Shown in pieces: positions 5,775-13,319 of a DNA stretch of 19,970 nucleotides. Position 1 is the stretch's first letter; each line of letters begins with the position of its first letter. A program made the position numbers and the translations under genes. The stretch covers positions 1-19,970 of the forward strand of contig CAMLOR010000042.1 in NCBI GenBank assembly GCA_946481615.1, written 5' to 3'. The stretch comes from an uncultured Aquimonas sp. GTDB taxonomy: Bacteria; Pseudomonadota; Gammaproteobacteria; Xanthomonadales; Xanthomonadaceae. Below the pieces are notes generated by a model. It was not told the DNA's origin. It searched no databases and saw only the letters and a list, made by a program, of their open reading frames with translations.

Positions 5775-8609
5775 ATGCGTTTTCCCATCGCCGCCGCCTG
5801 CGCGGCCGCCCTCGCCTTCACCGCACCGCTGGGCGCGGCCGACAAGATCTTCCCGCTGCCCTACACCCAGAAGACGCTGGACAACGGGCTGAAGGTGATC
5901 ATCGTGCCCACCGACACGCCGGGCGTGGTGAGCCTGCAGATCCCGATGCAGACCGGCTCGCGCAACGAGATCGAAGCGGGCAAGACCGGCTTCGCGCATT
6001 TCTTCGAGCACATGATGTTCCGCGGCACGCCGGCCTATCCGGCGGAAGCCTACGGCGCCATCGTCAAGAACGCCGGCGCCGACCAGAACGCCTACACCGA
6101 CGACGATCTCACCAACTACTACACCACCTTCACCACCGCGGATCTGGAGAAGATCATCGAAGTGGAGGCCGACCGCTTCCAGAACCTCGCCTACAGCGAG
6201 GAGCAGTTCCGCACCGAAGCGCTCGCGGTGAAGGGCGAATACCTCAAGAACTATTCGAACCCGCTGCTCAAGGGCTTCGAACGGCTGTCCGACCTGGCCT
6301 ACGACGTGCACACCTACCAGCACACCACGATGGGCTATCTGGCCGACATCGAGGCCATGCCGGACCAGATGGACTACGCGAAGACCTTCTTCGACCGCTG
6401 GTATCGCCCGGAATACGCGAGCGTGATCGTGGCCGGCGATGTCGACGCGGCGAAGACGCAGGCGTTGGTGGAGAAATACTGGAGCGGGTGGAAGCGCGGC
6501 AGCTACGCGGTGGACGTGCCCGTCGAACCGCCGCTCGCCGGCCCGCGCTACGAACATCTGAAATGGGACGGCCCCACCCTGCCCTACCTGCTCAACGCGT
6601 GGCGCGGACCTGCCTTCGGCACCGATGACACCGAAACGCCGGCGCTGATGCTGGTTTCGGAGATCTATTTCGGACCGACGTCCGAGGCCTATCAGCAACT
6701 GGTGGTGCGCGACCGCAGGGTCGACCAGCTGTTCGCCTCGGCGCCCACCAACAAGGATCCCGGCCTGTTCGCCATCGGCGCGCGCCTCACCGACGCCAAA
6801 CACGCGCAGGCCGTCACCGAGGCCATCCAGGCCACGCTGGTGCGCGCGCGCAGCGAACTCCTCGATGTCGGCCAGCTCGCGCAGACGAAATCGCGGGTGA
6901 AATACGGGTTCGCCGCGTCGCTCAACACCGCATCGTCCATCGCCGGCACGCTGGCGCGCTTCGTGGCCTACGAGCGCGACGTCGAGACGCTCAACGAATT
7001 GTATGAGCGCTTCGACGAAGTGACGCCGGAGGACATCCGCAAGGCTGCCAACGCGGTGTTCACGGACGCCAACCGCGCGACGCTGTCCATTTCCAACGAC
7101 GCCGAGCTGGCGGGCGCGAATGGTTTCGGCTCGCTCGATGCGCTCGCGACCGCCGCATCAGAAAAGCCCGTGTCGACGGCGGAAATCCAGCTGATCGAAC
7201 AGCGCTCCGAATCCCCGTTGGTCGACGTCGCCCTGATCTTCCACGCCGGCGCGGCCTTCGACCCGCCCGGCAAGAAAGGCCTGGCCTGGCTCACCGCCGC
7301 GATGCTCACCGAAGGCGGCACCAAGCGCCACACCTTCGAGGAAATGCAGCAGGCCTTCTATCCGCTCGCTTCCGGCCTCGAAGCCCAGGTGGACAAGGAA
7401 ATGGTGAAGTTCGCCGGCACCGTGCATCGCGACAACCTGGCGCAGTGGCATGCGCTGGTGCGCGAACTGCTGCTCGAGCCCGGCTTCCGCGAGGACGATT
7501 TCGCCCGCCTCAAGCAGCAGCAGCTCAATGCGATCCGCGTCGACCTGCGCAGCAACAACGACGAGGAATTCGGCAAGGAGGCGCTGTACGAGGCCGTCTA
7601 CGGTCCGCAGCATCCCTACGGCACGCTCAACCTCGGCCATCTGGCCGATCTCGAAGGCATCACGCTCGACGACGTCAAGGCCTTCCACGCCGCGCACTTC
7701 GGCCCCGAACGCCTGCGCGTGGGGCTGGCCGGCGGCTACGACGACGCGTTCCGCGACGGCCTGCTCGCCGATCTGGGCCGGCTGCCGGCGGCCGCGCCGG
7801 CGCGCATGGACGCGCCGCCCGTGCCGATGCCGGCGCAGCGCAGCGCGCGCGTGATCCGCAAACAAACCCAGGCGGTGGCGGTGTCCTTCGGCTGGCCGAT
7901 CTCGGTGAAGCGCGGCGACCCCGACTGGGTGGCGCTGTGGCTGGTGCGCAGCTACCTCGGCGAGCACCGCAACAGCTCCGCGCTGCTCTACAACAAGATC
8001 CGCGAACAGCGCGGCATGAACTACGGCGACTACGCCTACATCGAATACTTCCCCTACGGCATGTATTCGATGCAGCCCAACCCGAACCATGCTCGCGACA
8101 ACGATCTGTTCCAGGTCTGGCTGCGTCCGCTGCGCAACAACAACGATGCCCTGTTCGCCACACGGGCCGCGCTGCACGAACTCGACAAGCTGCAGAAGGA
8201 GGGAATGAGCGCCGACCAGTTCGAAGCCTCGCGCGCCTTCCTGCGCAAGTTCGTCGCCATCCTCACGGCCTCGAGCGCGCGCCGCCTGGGTTACGCGCTC
8301 GATTCGCAGTGGTTCGGCACGCCGCAGTTCGTCGACTACGTGCGCCAGGGCCTCGACACGCTGACGCTCGAACAGGTCAACACGGCGATCCGGCGGCATC
8401 TGAAACCCGAAGCGGCGCAGTTCGTGTTCGTGGCCAGGGACGCCGACGGCCTGGCCGCGGCCCTCGCGGCCGACACGCCTTCACCCATCGCCTACAACAC
8501 CGCGAAGCCGAAGGCGCTCACCGACGAGGATGCGGTGATCGCCGGACTTCCGCTCGGCCTGGGCGCCGAACGGGTGCAGGTGATCGATGCAGGGATGATG
8601 TTCGAATAG
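5775..8609 (+). CDS. Periplasmic M16 family zinc metallopeptidase (two-domain, pitrilysin-like)
   Basis: This 944-residue protein carries a signal peptide (MRFPIAAACAAALAFTAPLGAA). The first M16 domain has the inverted zinc motif H75-F-F-E78-H79 and, exactly 76 residues later, the third ligand E155 (TEALAVKGEYLKN), so it should be catalytically active. The second M16 half (from about residue 480: GLAWLTAAMLTEGGTK, later QQLNAIRVDLRSNNDEEFGKEALYEAVYGPQHPYG) lacks the zinc motif, as is usual for the non-catalytic partner domain. An R/Y pair in the C-terminal half (KIREQRGMNYGDYAY) matches the conserved substrate-site region. Length and layout fit periplasmic proteases of the PqqL/YmxG-like group that degrade small proteins and peptides. 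The start follows a weak CGAG; the upstream ATG-free frame gives no better start. It is divergent from the sigma factor gene, 67 bp away, so it could be one of the sigma factor's targets, though no ECF-type promoter is evident. Confidence 0.93.
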   Translation: MRFPIAAACAAALAFTAPLGAADKIFPLPYTQKTLDNGLKVIIVPTDTPGVVSLQIPMQTGSRNEIEAGKTGFAHFFEHMMFRGTPAYPAEAYGAIVKNAGADQNAYTDDDLTNYYTTFTTADLEKIIEVEADRFQNLAYSEEQFRTEALAVKGEYLKNYSNPLLKGFERLSDLAYDVHTYQHTTMGYLADIEAMPDQMDYAKTFFDRWYRPEYASVIVAGDVDAAKTQALVEKYWSGWKRGSYAVDVPVEPPLAGPRYEHLKWDGPTLPYLLNAWRGPAFGTDDTETPALMLVSEIYFGPTSEAYQQLVVRDRRVDQLFASAPTNKDPGLFAIGARLTDAKHAQAVTEAIQATLVRARSELLDVGQLAQTKSRVKYGFAASLNTASSIAGTLARFVAYERDVETLNELYERFDEVTPEDIRKAANAVFTDANRATLSISNDAELAGANGFGSLDALATAASEKPVSTAEIQLIEQRSESPLVDVALIFHAGAAFDPPGKKGLAWLTAAMLTEGGTKRHTFEEMQQAFYPLASGLEAQVDKEMVKFAGTVHRDNLAQWHALVRELLLEPGFREDDFARLKQQQLNAIRVDLRSNNDEEFGKEALYEAVYGPQHPYGTLNLGHLADLEGITLDDVKAFHAAHFGPERLRVGLAGGYDDAFRDGLLADLGRLPAAAPARMDAPPVPMPAQRSARVIRKQTQAVAVSFGWPISVKRGDPDWVALWLVRSYLGEHRNSSALLYNKIREQRGMNYGDYAYIEYFPYGMYSMQPNPNHARDNDLFQVWLRPLRNNNDALFATRAALHELDKLQKEGMSADQFEASRAFLRKFVAILTASSARRLGYALDSQWFGTPQFVDYVRQGLDTLTLEQVNTAIRRHLKPEAAQFVFVARDADGLAAALAADTPSPIAYNTAKPKALTDEDAVIAGLPLGLGAERVQVIDAGMMFE

Positions 8610-8698
8610 GAACGGATTGCCCACGGGCTGCGCTAGCCCCGGCCTGTGTCGCGCAACAGCGGTTCCGACAGCCTTCGATCGACGCTGTCTGCGAAGCG

Positions 8699-8732
8699 AC
8701 GATCACGGTGCGGCGGAGCGCACCGTAATCGT
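8699..8732. terminator. Possible bidirectional stem-loop terminator between convergent genes
   Basis: A 14-bp stem with one mismatch (ACGATCACGGTGCG against CGCACCGTAATCGT) encloses a GCGGAG loop. It lies between the M16 gene and the end of the convergent cupredoxin gene, overlapping the latter's last codons. There is no clear U-tract on either strand, so it may act as a stabilising hairpin rather than an intrinsic terminator. The 89 bases between 8610 and 8698 show nothing else recognisable. Confidence 0.4.
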
Positions 8733-9068
8733 GCCGCGCATCGCCGACCCATGGATCTCGCACCAATAGTGGAAGACACCGGCCTGCGGAAAACCGATCA
8801 CGCCGGACCAGGCCGCCCCGGAAGCAGCGCAGTCCGGCTGGGGCGCGCAGAATCCCTTCGCCGCGGGAGCGGCGGAAGCCTCCGATGCGACTTCCCGGAT
8901 ATTGTGGAATCCGCCGACGTTTTCGAACCTGACGGTATCGCCGGGTGCGACGACGAGATTGGGAGCCGAGAAGGAAAGATCGGGAAGCAGGCTCACCACA
9001 TGCTCGGCGGCGTCGGTGCGAAGTGATGCAAACAGCAACAAACCGGCAGACAACCACACTGGATTCAC
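8703..9068 (-). CDS. Periplasmic plastocyanin-like blue copper protein
   Basis: This is a 121-residue protein. I chose the GTG at 9068: GAGG lies seven bases upstream, and the product then starts with a signal peptide (MNPVWLSAGLLLFASLRTDAA). The mature protein has the cupredoxin pattern VVAPGDTVRFENVGGFHNIRE with ligand H55, and GVFHYWCEIHGSAMRG with C103, H106 and M110. A type-1 copper site (His2CysMet) is therefore complete. A loop between the two halves carries C74 and C80 (GFCAPQPDCAASG), which could form a disulfide. The likely role is small-range electron transfer or copper handling in the periplasm; no redox partner is adjacent. It is convergent with the M16 gene and divergent from the small secreted protein at 9250. 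Confidence 0.88.
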   Translation of the reverse strand: MNPVWLSAGLLLFASLRTDAAEHVVSLLPDLSFSAPNLVVAPGDTVRFENVGGFHNIREVASEASAAPAAKGFCAPQPDCAASGAAWSGVIGFPQAGVFHYWCEIHGSAMRGTITVRSAAP

Positions 9069-9082
9069 ATGAGCGCCTCGGA

Positions 9083-9100
9083 ATGCGGCCGATGCCGCAT
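9083..9100. other. Perfect hairpin/palindrome in the cupredoxin leader
   Basis: ATGCGGC and GCCGCAT form a perfect 7-bp inverted repeat around CGAT, starting 15 bases upstream of the cupredoxin GTG. It could be an operator or an mRNA hairpin next to the ribosome binding site. On the minus strand, CGTCTAA lies just upstream (9103-9109), reminiscent of an ECF -10, but no matching -35 is convincing. Confidence 0.35.
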
Positions 9101-9249
9101 CCGTTAGACGCGCGAGCGGGAAAAAACCGCCACCTCCACCGGACCAGGGCCATGCGTGGACACGCAAGCCGCGTCGCGCGAGACTGTGGCCCACCGCCGG
9201 ACGGCGGAAAGGTTGTCGACGTCGAGCCATGTTCGAACGAGGTGATCCG

Positions 9250-9570
9250 ATGCGCGCTGCCCTGTTGCTGCTGATGCTTTCGCCGTTCGCCCTGGCCGCG
9301 GAGCCGGCGGAGAAGTACGCCTTGAAGGACGGCGCCGACTGCGCGAAGTCGAAGGCGCCCCTGGCCGAAGGCGAAACGCACCGCTGCATCTTCGAACCGG
9401 GCAAGTTCGGCAAGCGCGATTTCTCCACGCGCAACGGCCGCGCCGAATACGTGTTCTCGATGCTCGGCCCGGACTGCGATGTGATGGAGATCCTGGCCGA
9501 CGACGCATTCGCCGGCTCGCCCGACCCGGCCGCACCGCTGCGGCGAGTGAGCGTGCTGTGCGAGGACTGA
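9250..9570 (+). CDS. Small secreted four-cysteine protein of unknown function
   Basis: This 106-residue protein starts at ATG 9250 with GAGG seven bases upstream. A clear signal peptide (MRAALLLLMLSPFALA, cut before AEPAEKY) is followed by about 90 residues with four cysteines (ADCAKS, HRCIFE, PDCDVM, VLCED), which suggests two disulfides in the periplasm or outside the cell. No family is recognised. It is divergent from the cupredoxin gene and ends one base before the stop of the convergent MFS gene, leaving no room for a separate terminator. Confidence 0.75.
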   Translation: MRAALLLLMLSPFALAAEPAEKYALKDGADCAKSKAPLAEGETHRCIFEPGKFGKRDFSTRNGRAEYVFSMLGPDCDVMEILADDAFAGSPDPAAPLRRVSVLCED

Positions 9571-9571
9571 G

Positions 9572-10759
9572 TTAGCCCGCGGATTGCACCGCTTCCGCGC
9601 GCCGAACGCCCAGCGAGCGCGCCACGGGAATCTGCACCGAGAGCATGGCGGCCAGCGCGAGGAATACCGCCGGCGCGCCGAACGCCGTCGCAGCGGCGGC
9701 CGCCACCAGCGGGCCGAAAGCGCGCGCGATGCCCTGGCTGCGCGCCACCTGGCCGTTGAGCCGGCCGGCCGCGTGGGCGCCGTAGAGCCGTTGCACCAGC
9801 CAGGGGCGGATCAAGGTCTGCAGGCCGGCGCCCACACCGAATACGACCACGCCTGCCGCGCACGTCGCCGCATCGGGCGCGAAGGCCACGATCGCCAGGC
9901 CGAGCGCTTGCGACGCCAGCGGCACGGTCGTCAGCAGCGCGCCACCGAATTCGCCTCTGCCGCGCAGCAACCAGATGCGCCCGGGCAACTGGCTCAGACC
10001 CAGCGCGGCAAGGGCGGCGGCGGCCACGGTCGGCGGCGTGCCGCGATCGATCAGCAGCGGCACCAGTAACACCGTGAGTGCCATGCCGGACACAGTGCCG
10101 GTGACGAACAGCAGCGAGAGCGCGCGGAAGCCATGTGGACGCTGCGTGGACGCGACCGGCTGCGGTGTGTGCTTCACGCTCTGGCCGGCGGGCAATCCGG
10201 GATACACACGGCGCTCCAGCAACCAGCCGCCCGCGAGGATGGCGGCTGCGCCGGCGAGCGCGGTGGCGCGCCACCCCAGCGCTTCCACACCCCACGCCAG
10301 CGTCGGCAGGAACAGCGTGCTGGCGAGGCCACCCACCACCGTCACCGCCGATAGCGCGCGCAGGCGCGTGGCATCGTCGCCGACGGCGCGGTTCACGAGG
10401 CCGAACGCGGGCTCGTAAAGCAGGGCACCCATCGCCACCCCCAGCACCGTCCACGCCACGTAGAGCGCCGGCAGCGATCGCACCGTCGCGAGCACGCCCA
10501 GTCCCGCCACCGCGAGCACGAGACCAGTGCGCATGACGGCGCGGCCGCGGTCGCGATCGATGAGGCGTCCGATCGCGGGCGCCACCAGCGCCATCGTGAG
10601 CAGGCCGAGGGAATAGGCGCCCGCGACCTGCGCGCGCGTGGCGTGCAGGGCATCTTCGAGCGGGACCAGCAGTACGGAGAAGCCGTAATACAGCACGCCC
10701 CAGAACACGCACTGGGTCGCACCCAGCGTCCACACCGCACGCGCCAACGACGGGGACAT
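9572..10759 (-). CDS. MFS transporter, putative efflux pump of the flavoprotein operon
   Basis: This 395-residue, strongly hydrophobic protein has about 12 membrane segments in two halves joined by a polar loop around residues 195-210 (VKHTPQPVASTQRPHG). The MFS motif A equivalent is GRLIDRDRGRAVMRTG between helices 2 and 3. The ATG at 10759 overlaps the TGA of the flavoprotein gene by one base (TGATG), so translation is probably coupled; an alternative ATG lies at 10771. Being the last gene of marR-flavoprotein-MFS, it most likely exports the product or substrate of the flavoprotein. MFS exporters such as ArsK and ArsJ occur in arsenic clusters, but substrate cannot be told from the sequence. 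Confidence 0.85.
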   Translation of the reverse strand: MSPSLARAVWTLGATQCVFWGVLYYGFSVLLVPLEDALHATRAQVAGAYSLGLLTMALVAPAIGRLIDRDRGRAVMRTGLVLAVAGLGVLATVRSLPALYVAWTVLGVAMGALLYEPAFGLVNRAVGDDATRLRALSAVTVVGGLASTLFLPTLAWGVEALGWRATALAGAAAILAGGWLLERRVYPGLPAGQSVKHTPQPVASTQRPHGFRALSLLFVTGTVSGMALTVLLVPLLIDRGTPPTVAAAALAALGLSQLPGRIWLLRGRGEFGGALLTTVPLASQALGLAIVAFAPDAATCAAGVVVFGVGAGLQTLIRPWLVQRLYGAHAAGRLNGQVARSQGIARAFGPLVAAAAATAFGAPAVFLALAAMLSVQIPVARSLGVRRAEAVQSAG

Positions 10760-12324
10760 CAGGCGCAGCAACCCTGCGACGCCGCGCGCGCAACCGTATT
10801 GCTACGCCTGTCGGCGACGGGCGGAGTCGGGTCGCACCCCGCGTTGCAACCCGTCGTCGTCGCGGGCGCCTTCGAGCTTTCGACGCGCACATCGGCGACG
10901 GGCGGAGTCGTGCCGCACCCCGTGTTGCAGCCCGCCGTCGTCGCGGACGCGTCCGCGCTTTCGACGCGCACGTCGGCGACGGGCGGTTCTGCATGACACG
11001 CGCTGGCGCAGGCGGCGGCACGGTCTTCGCCGGCATCGGGCTGCGGCCCGCAGCAGTCGGCCGACGCCGGCAGGTCGTCGGCGAACTGCGTGATGCACAC
11101 GCCCGTCTCCGGCAGCACCAGCTCGACGCGGCGCGCGGCTTCGTGATCGCCGGCGAGCGACGCCGCCACCGAGCGCACCTGTTCGTATCCGGTGGCGAGC
11201 AGGAAGGTGGGCGCGCGGCCGTAGCTCTTCATGCCGACGATGTAGACACCGGCGTCGGGATGCTTCAGTTCTTCCGCGCCGTGCGGCCGCACGCTGCCGC
11301 AGCTGTGCAGGTTGGGATCGATCAGCGGCGCGAGCGCGACCGGCGCCTGCGTGCCTTCGTCGAGCGCCAGGCGCAGCTCCGCGAGCAGCGAATGATCCGG
11401 GCGGAATCCGGTCGCGCCGACGATCTCGTCGACCGGCTCCAGCGCACGCCCGTTGCCGCGCGCCACGAATCCCCGCGACGTGCGCTCGATGGCTTCGAGT
11501 TCGAACCCCGTTTCCACCCGCAAGGCTCCCGACTGCACGAGGCGCGCGACGCGCGTGCCGAGCGCGCCGCGTTCGCGCAACTGATCGTTGTCGCCGCCGC
11601 CGAGCGCGCGTTCCAGCGAAGTGCGGCGAAGCGCCCAGACGATGCGGGTGGCGGGAACGCTCTCGGCCAGGCGCGCCAGATCGTTGAGCACGTTGAGCGC
11701 CGAATGTCCGCTGCCGACCACCAGCACGCGCTTGCCGGCGTAACGCGCGCGCTGCGCGCCGAGCACGTCCGGCAGTCCGTAGGCGATGGCATCGCGCGCG
11801 GCGCCTTCGCCGAGCGCCGGCAGGCCCGAGGCGCCGAGCGGATTGGGCTGACCGAAGGTGCCCGAGGCGTCGATCACCGCGCGCGCCAGGACGTCGCGTT
11901 CGCCCGCCGCCGCTTCGACGCGCACCACGAACGGTGCTTCGTCGCGCTGCGCGTTCTTCATGCGGTCGCGCCGCAGGCGGCTCACCGCCGTCACGCGCGC
12001 CCCGGTGTGCAGGCGCGCGGCGATGGCCGGCAGGCACGCGAGCGGCTCGAGGTAATGCTCGACCAGTTCGCCTCCGGTGGGAAAGGCCGCATCCTCCGGC
12101 GCGCTCCAGCCCGCCGCACGCAGCAGCGCGCCGGCCGCGCGATCGATGTTGAATTCCCAGGGCGAGAACATCCGCACGTGGGCCCAGCGGCGCAGGCTGG
12201 CGCCCACGCCGGCGCCGGCCTCGAGCACCAGCGGCTCCAGCCCGCGCGCCAATAGATGGGCCGCGGCCGCCAGGCCCACCGGGCCGGCACCGATCACGAC
12301 GACGGGAAGCGAGGCGGTCTGCAT
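10759..12324 (-). CDS. Flavin-dependent monooxygenase/oxidoreductase, ArsO-like, with cysteine-repeat tail
   Basis: This is a 521-residue protein; ATG at 12324 has AGGAG six bases upstream. It has an FAD-binding GAGPVGLAA (12-20), a second NAD(P)-binding GSGHSAL (204-210) and ATGFRPD (304-310), the layout of group-B-like flavin monooxygenases. The stretches YGLPDVLG, LVVGSGHSALNVLNDLA and ELVLPETGVC are features I associate with flavoproteins found in arsenic-resistance clusters (ArsO-like). Beyond residue 410 the tail is unusual: ten cysteines in five pairs, C424-C425, then three CxxxC motifs (439/443, 466/470, 493/497), then C519-C520. The CxxxC motifs are embedded in a tandem repeat. The tail could bind soft metals or As(III), or relay thiols. 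It is preceded by the marR gene (46 bp) and coupled to the MFS gene. The oxidoreductase call is firm; the metalloid role is inference. Confidence 0.85.
   Translation of the reverse strand: MQTASLPVVVIGAGPVGLAAAAHLLARGLEPLVLEAGAGVGASLRRWAHVRMFSPWEFNIDRAAGALLRAAGWSAPEDAAFPTGGELVEHYLEPLACLPAIAARLHTGARVTAVSRLRRDRMKNAQRDEAPFVVRVEAAAGERDVLARAVIDASGTFGQPNPLGASGLPALGEGAARDAIAYGLPDVLGAQRARYAGKRVLVVGSGHSALNVLNDLARLAESVPATRIVWALRRTSLERALGGGDNDQLRERGALGTRVARLVQSGALRVETGFELEAIERTSRGFVARGNGRALEPVDEIVGATGFRPDHSLLAELRLALDEGTQAPVALAPLIDPNLHSCGSVRPHGAEELKHPDAGVYIVGMKSYGRAPTFLLATGYEQVRSVAASLAGDHEAARRVELVLPETGVCITQFADDLPASADCCGPQPDAGEDRAAACASACHAEPPVADVRVESADASATTAGCNTGCGTTPPVADVRVESSKAPATTTGCNAGCDPTPPVADRRSNTVARAASQGCCA
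10810..10986 (-). repeat. 81-bp tandem repeat encoding CxxxC units in the flavoprotein tail
   Basis: Two full 27-residue units (10906-10986 and 10825-10905) are followed by a partial third (10810-10824). Each full unit begins PPVADVRVES and ends TxGCNxGC plus three residues. A degenerate preceding half-unit (CASACHAE) gives the third CxxxC motif. The repeat is in frame, so copy number could vary without breaking the gene. Confidence 0.85.
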
Positions 12325-12341
12325 GACGGACTCCTGTTGGA

Positions 12342-12356
12342 TGGTAGTGACAACCA
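12342..12356. promoter_or_regulatory. Candidate MarR operator upstream of the flavoprotein gene
   Basis: TGGT-agtgaca-ACCA is an inverted repeat in the 46-bp gap between marR and the flavoprotein gene. On the minus strand it reads TTGTCACTACCA, matching TTGTCTGTACCA upstream of marR at 10 of 12 positions. It lies about 18 bases upstream of the flavoprotein ATG. Confidence 0.5.
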
Positions 12357-12370
12357 ATTGGGCAAAATAG

Positions 12371-12910
12371 TCAGCCGGCGTCGTCGGCCGCGTCGCCCGG
12401 CCCGCAGGCCGGTTCGCAACCCGCGCCGGTGGAACGGCCGCTGCGGAAACGCGCGTCGGCCGCGCGCGCCAAGCGGCGGATCAGATCCGTCGCGCCGACG
12501 CGCAACTGCGGATCGAGGTCGCGCAACAGCGCCTCCTGCTGCGCGATCAGATCGCCGTCGATGCGCTGGTGCAGTTGCCGGCCCTTGCGCGTCACGCGCA
12601 GCAGGACGGCACGCGCATCGTCGGGATCGGGCAGGCGCTCGACATAAGCCTTGCGCACCAGCGCATCGACGACGCGCGTGGTGGTGCTCTTGTCCAGGTG
12701 CAGCGCCGCCGCCAGCGCCTGCCCGCGCAGCACGCCGCGCTCGACCAGCACTTCCAGCGCGTAACACTGTGTGACAGACACGTCGTGGCAACAGATCCTA
12801 TCGCGATCGCGGAATTGATAGACGCGCACCAACTCCGAAACCGCGGCGTGGAAATCCGCGGCCTGGCGGCGAAGATCGGCAGCGTCGGCGGAGGGCTCGT
12901 GGGTCGACAC
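12371..12910 (-). CDS. MarR family regulator with conserved-type cysteine cluster
   Basis: This is a 179-residue winged-helix protein. The start is taken as GTG 12910, which follows the promoter by about 30 bases; no clear Shine-Dalgarno is seen, so the start is less certain. The DNA-binding core is about residues 43-110: VSVTQCYALEVLVERGVLRGQALAAALHLDKSTTTRVVDALVRKAYVERLPDPDDARAVLLRVT, with the recognition helix around LDKSTTTRVVDAL and the wing around DPDDARAV. Three cysteines stand before or at the first helix of the core (C40-C41 and C49, ICCHDVSVTQC) and a CEPAC pair is at the C-terminus (C165, C169). MarR proteins with a CCxVSxxQC stretch occur beside metalloid genes to my knowledge; thiol or metal sensing is inferred. 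It probably represses its own promoter and the downstream operon. Confidence 0.85.
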   Translation of the reverse strand: MSTHEPSADAADLRRQAADFHAAVSELVRVYQFRDRDRICCHDVSVTQCYALEVLVERGVLRGQALAAALHLDKSTTTRVVDALVRKAYVERLPDPDDARAVLLRVTRKGRQLHQRIDGDLIAQQEALLRDLDPQLRVGATDLIRRLARAADARFRSGRSTGAGCEPACGPGDAADDAG

Positions 12911-12928
12911 GGGTGCGTCGCGAATATT

Positions 12929-12943
12929 GTTGTCTGTACCAAC
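12929..12943. promoter_or_regulatory. Candidate MarR operator overlapping the marR promoter
   Basis: GTTG-tctgtac-CAAC is an inverted repeat with a 7-base spacer, the same geometry as the site at 12342-12356. The shared core on the plus strand is TTGTCTGTACCA (12930-12941). It covers the end of the -10 element and the expected transcription start, the classical place for a repressor. Confidence 0.55.
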
Positions 12944-12970
12944 TATATTCCACGCGGCCCTCCGTGTCCA
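12942..12970 (-). promoter_or_regulatory. Sigma70-type promoter of marR
   Basis: On the minus strand, TGGACA (12965-12970) and TATAGT (12942-12947) are separated by exactly 17 bases; each matches its consensus at five of six positions. This is the best vegetative-type promoter in the window and sits about 30 bases upstream of the marR start. Confidence 0.7.
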
Positions 12971-13319
12971 GCCCCGGACCGGGAAGCGTGATCCCACGCT
13001 CACCGGACACCAAACGTATCGAACGAAGATGCCCCGCCGCAACCCGCATTGCGACAGCGCGGCATATCATCGACGCATCGTCCCCGGCGATCACCGCGAC
13101 GTTCCGCGTCGCGTCTTTCGCTCCGGGCCAACTCGGCCCGGCCCATATCGACGGCTTCCCTGCGAAGCCGCCCCCGCGTGCGCTGCATGCGCCCGGGGTC
13201 CGCTTGCCGTGCGCGCGCCGCCAACGCGCGCCGCTCCCCCTCGGCCCTCGCGGGCCGTGATCAGCCGTGCTGCCGCGCGCCGCACGCTGCTGCCTGTCGT
13301 CCACAACCGGAGATCCACC
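12971..13319. other. Non-coding region upstream of the PF10118-rpfF genes
   Basis: About 350 bases without a credible gene. Long open frames cross it on both strands, but their translations are Arg/Pro-rich and unlike real proteins. It must hold the promoter of the PF10118-rpfF pair; no convincing -35/-10 pair was found. A hairpin (CGGCCC / GGGCCG, loop TCGC) lies at 13242-13257, about 60 bases before the start codon. Confidence 0.5.

Noticed and set aside
5223..6803. Long antisense open frame across the sigma factor and M16 genes
   Set aside because: It is a shadow of the M16 and sigma genes; it has low-complexity translation and no own start or ribosome site.
9103..9135. ECF-type promoter for the cupredoxin gene (CGTCTAA with an upstream -35)
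   Set aside because: The -10-like sequence is good, but the -35 position reads GGCGGTT, too far from GGAAC to claim that the neighbouring ECF sigma factor acts here.
10810..10986. Short direct repeats considered as a CRISPR-like array
   Set aside because: The repeats are contiguous, in frame and encode a conserved peptide unit; there are no spacers.
12927..13319. N-terminal extension of the PF10118 protein by 131 codons
   Set aside because: The extension is Arg/Pro-rich and non-homologous, while ATG 13320 has a good Shine-Dalgarno and a family-like N-terminus.
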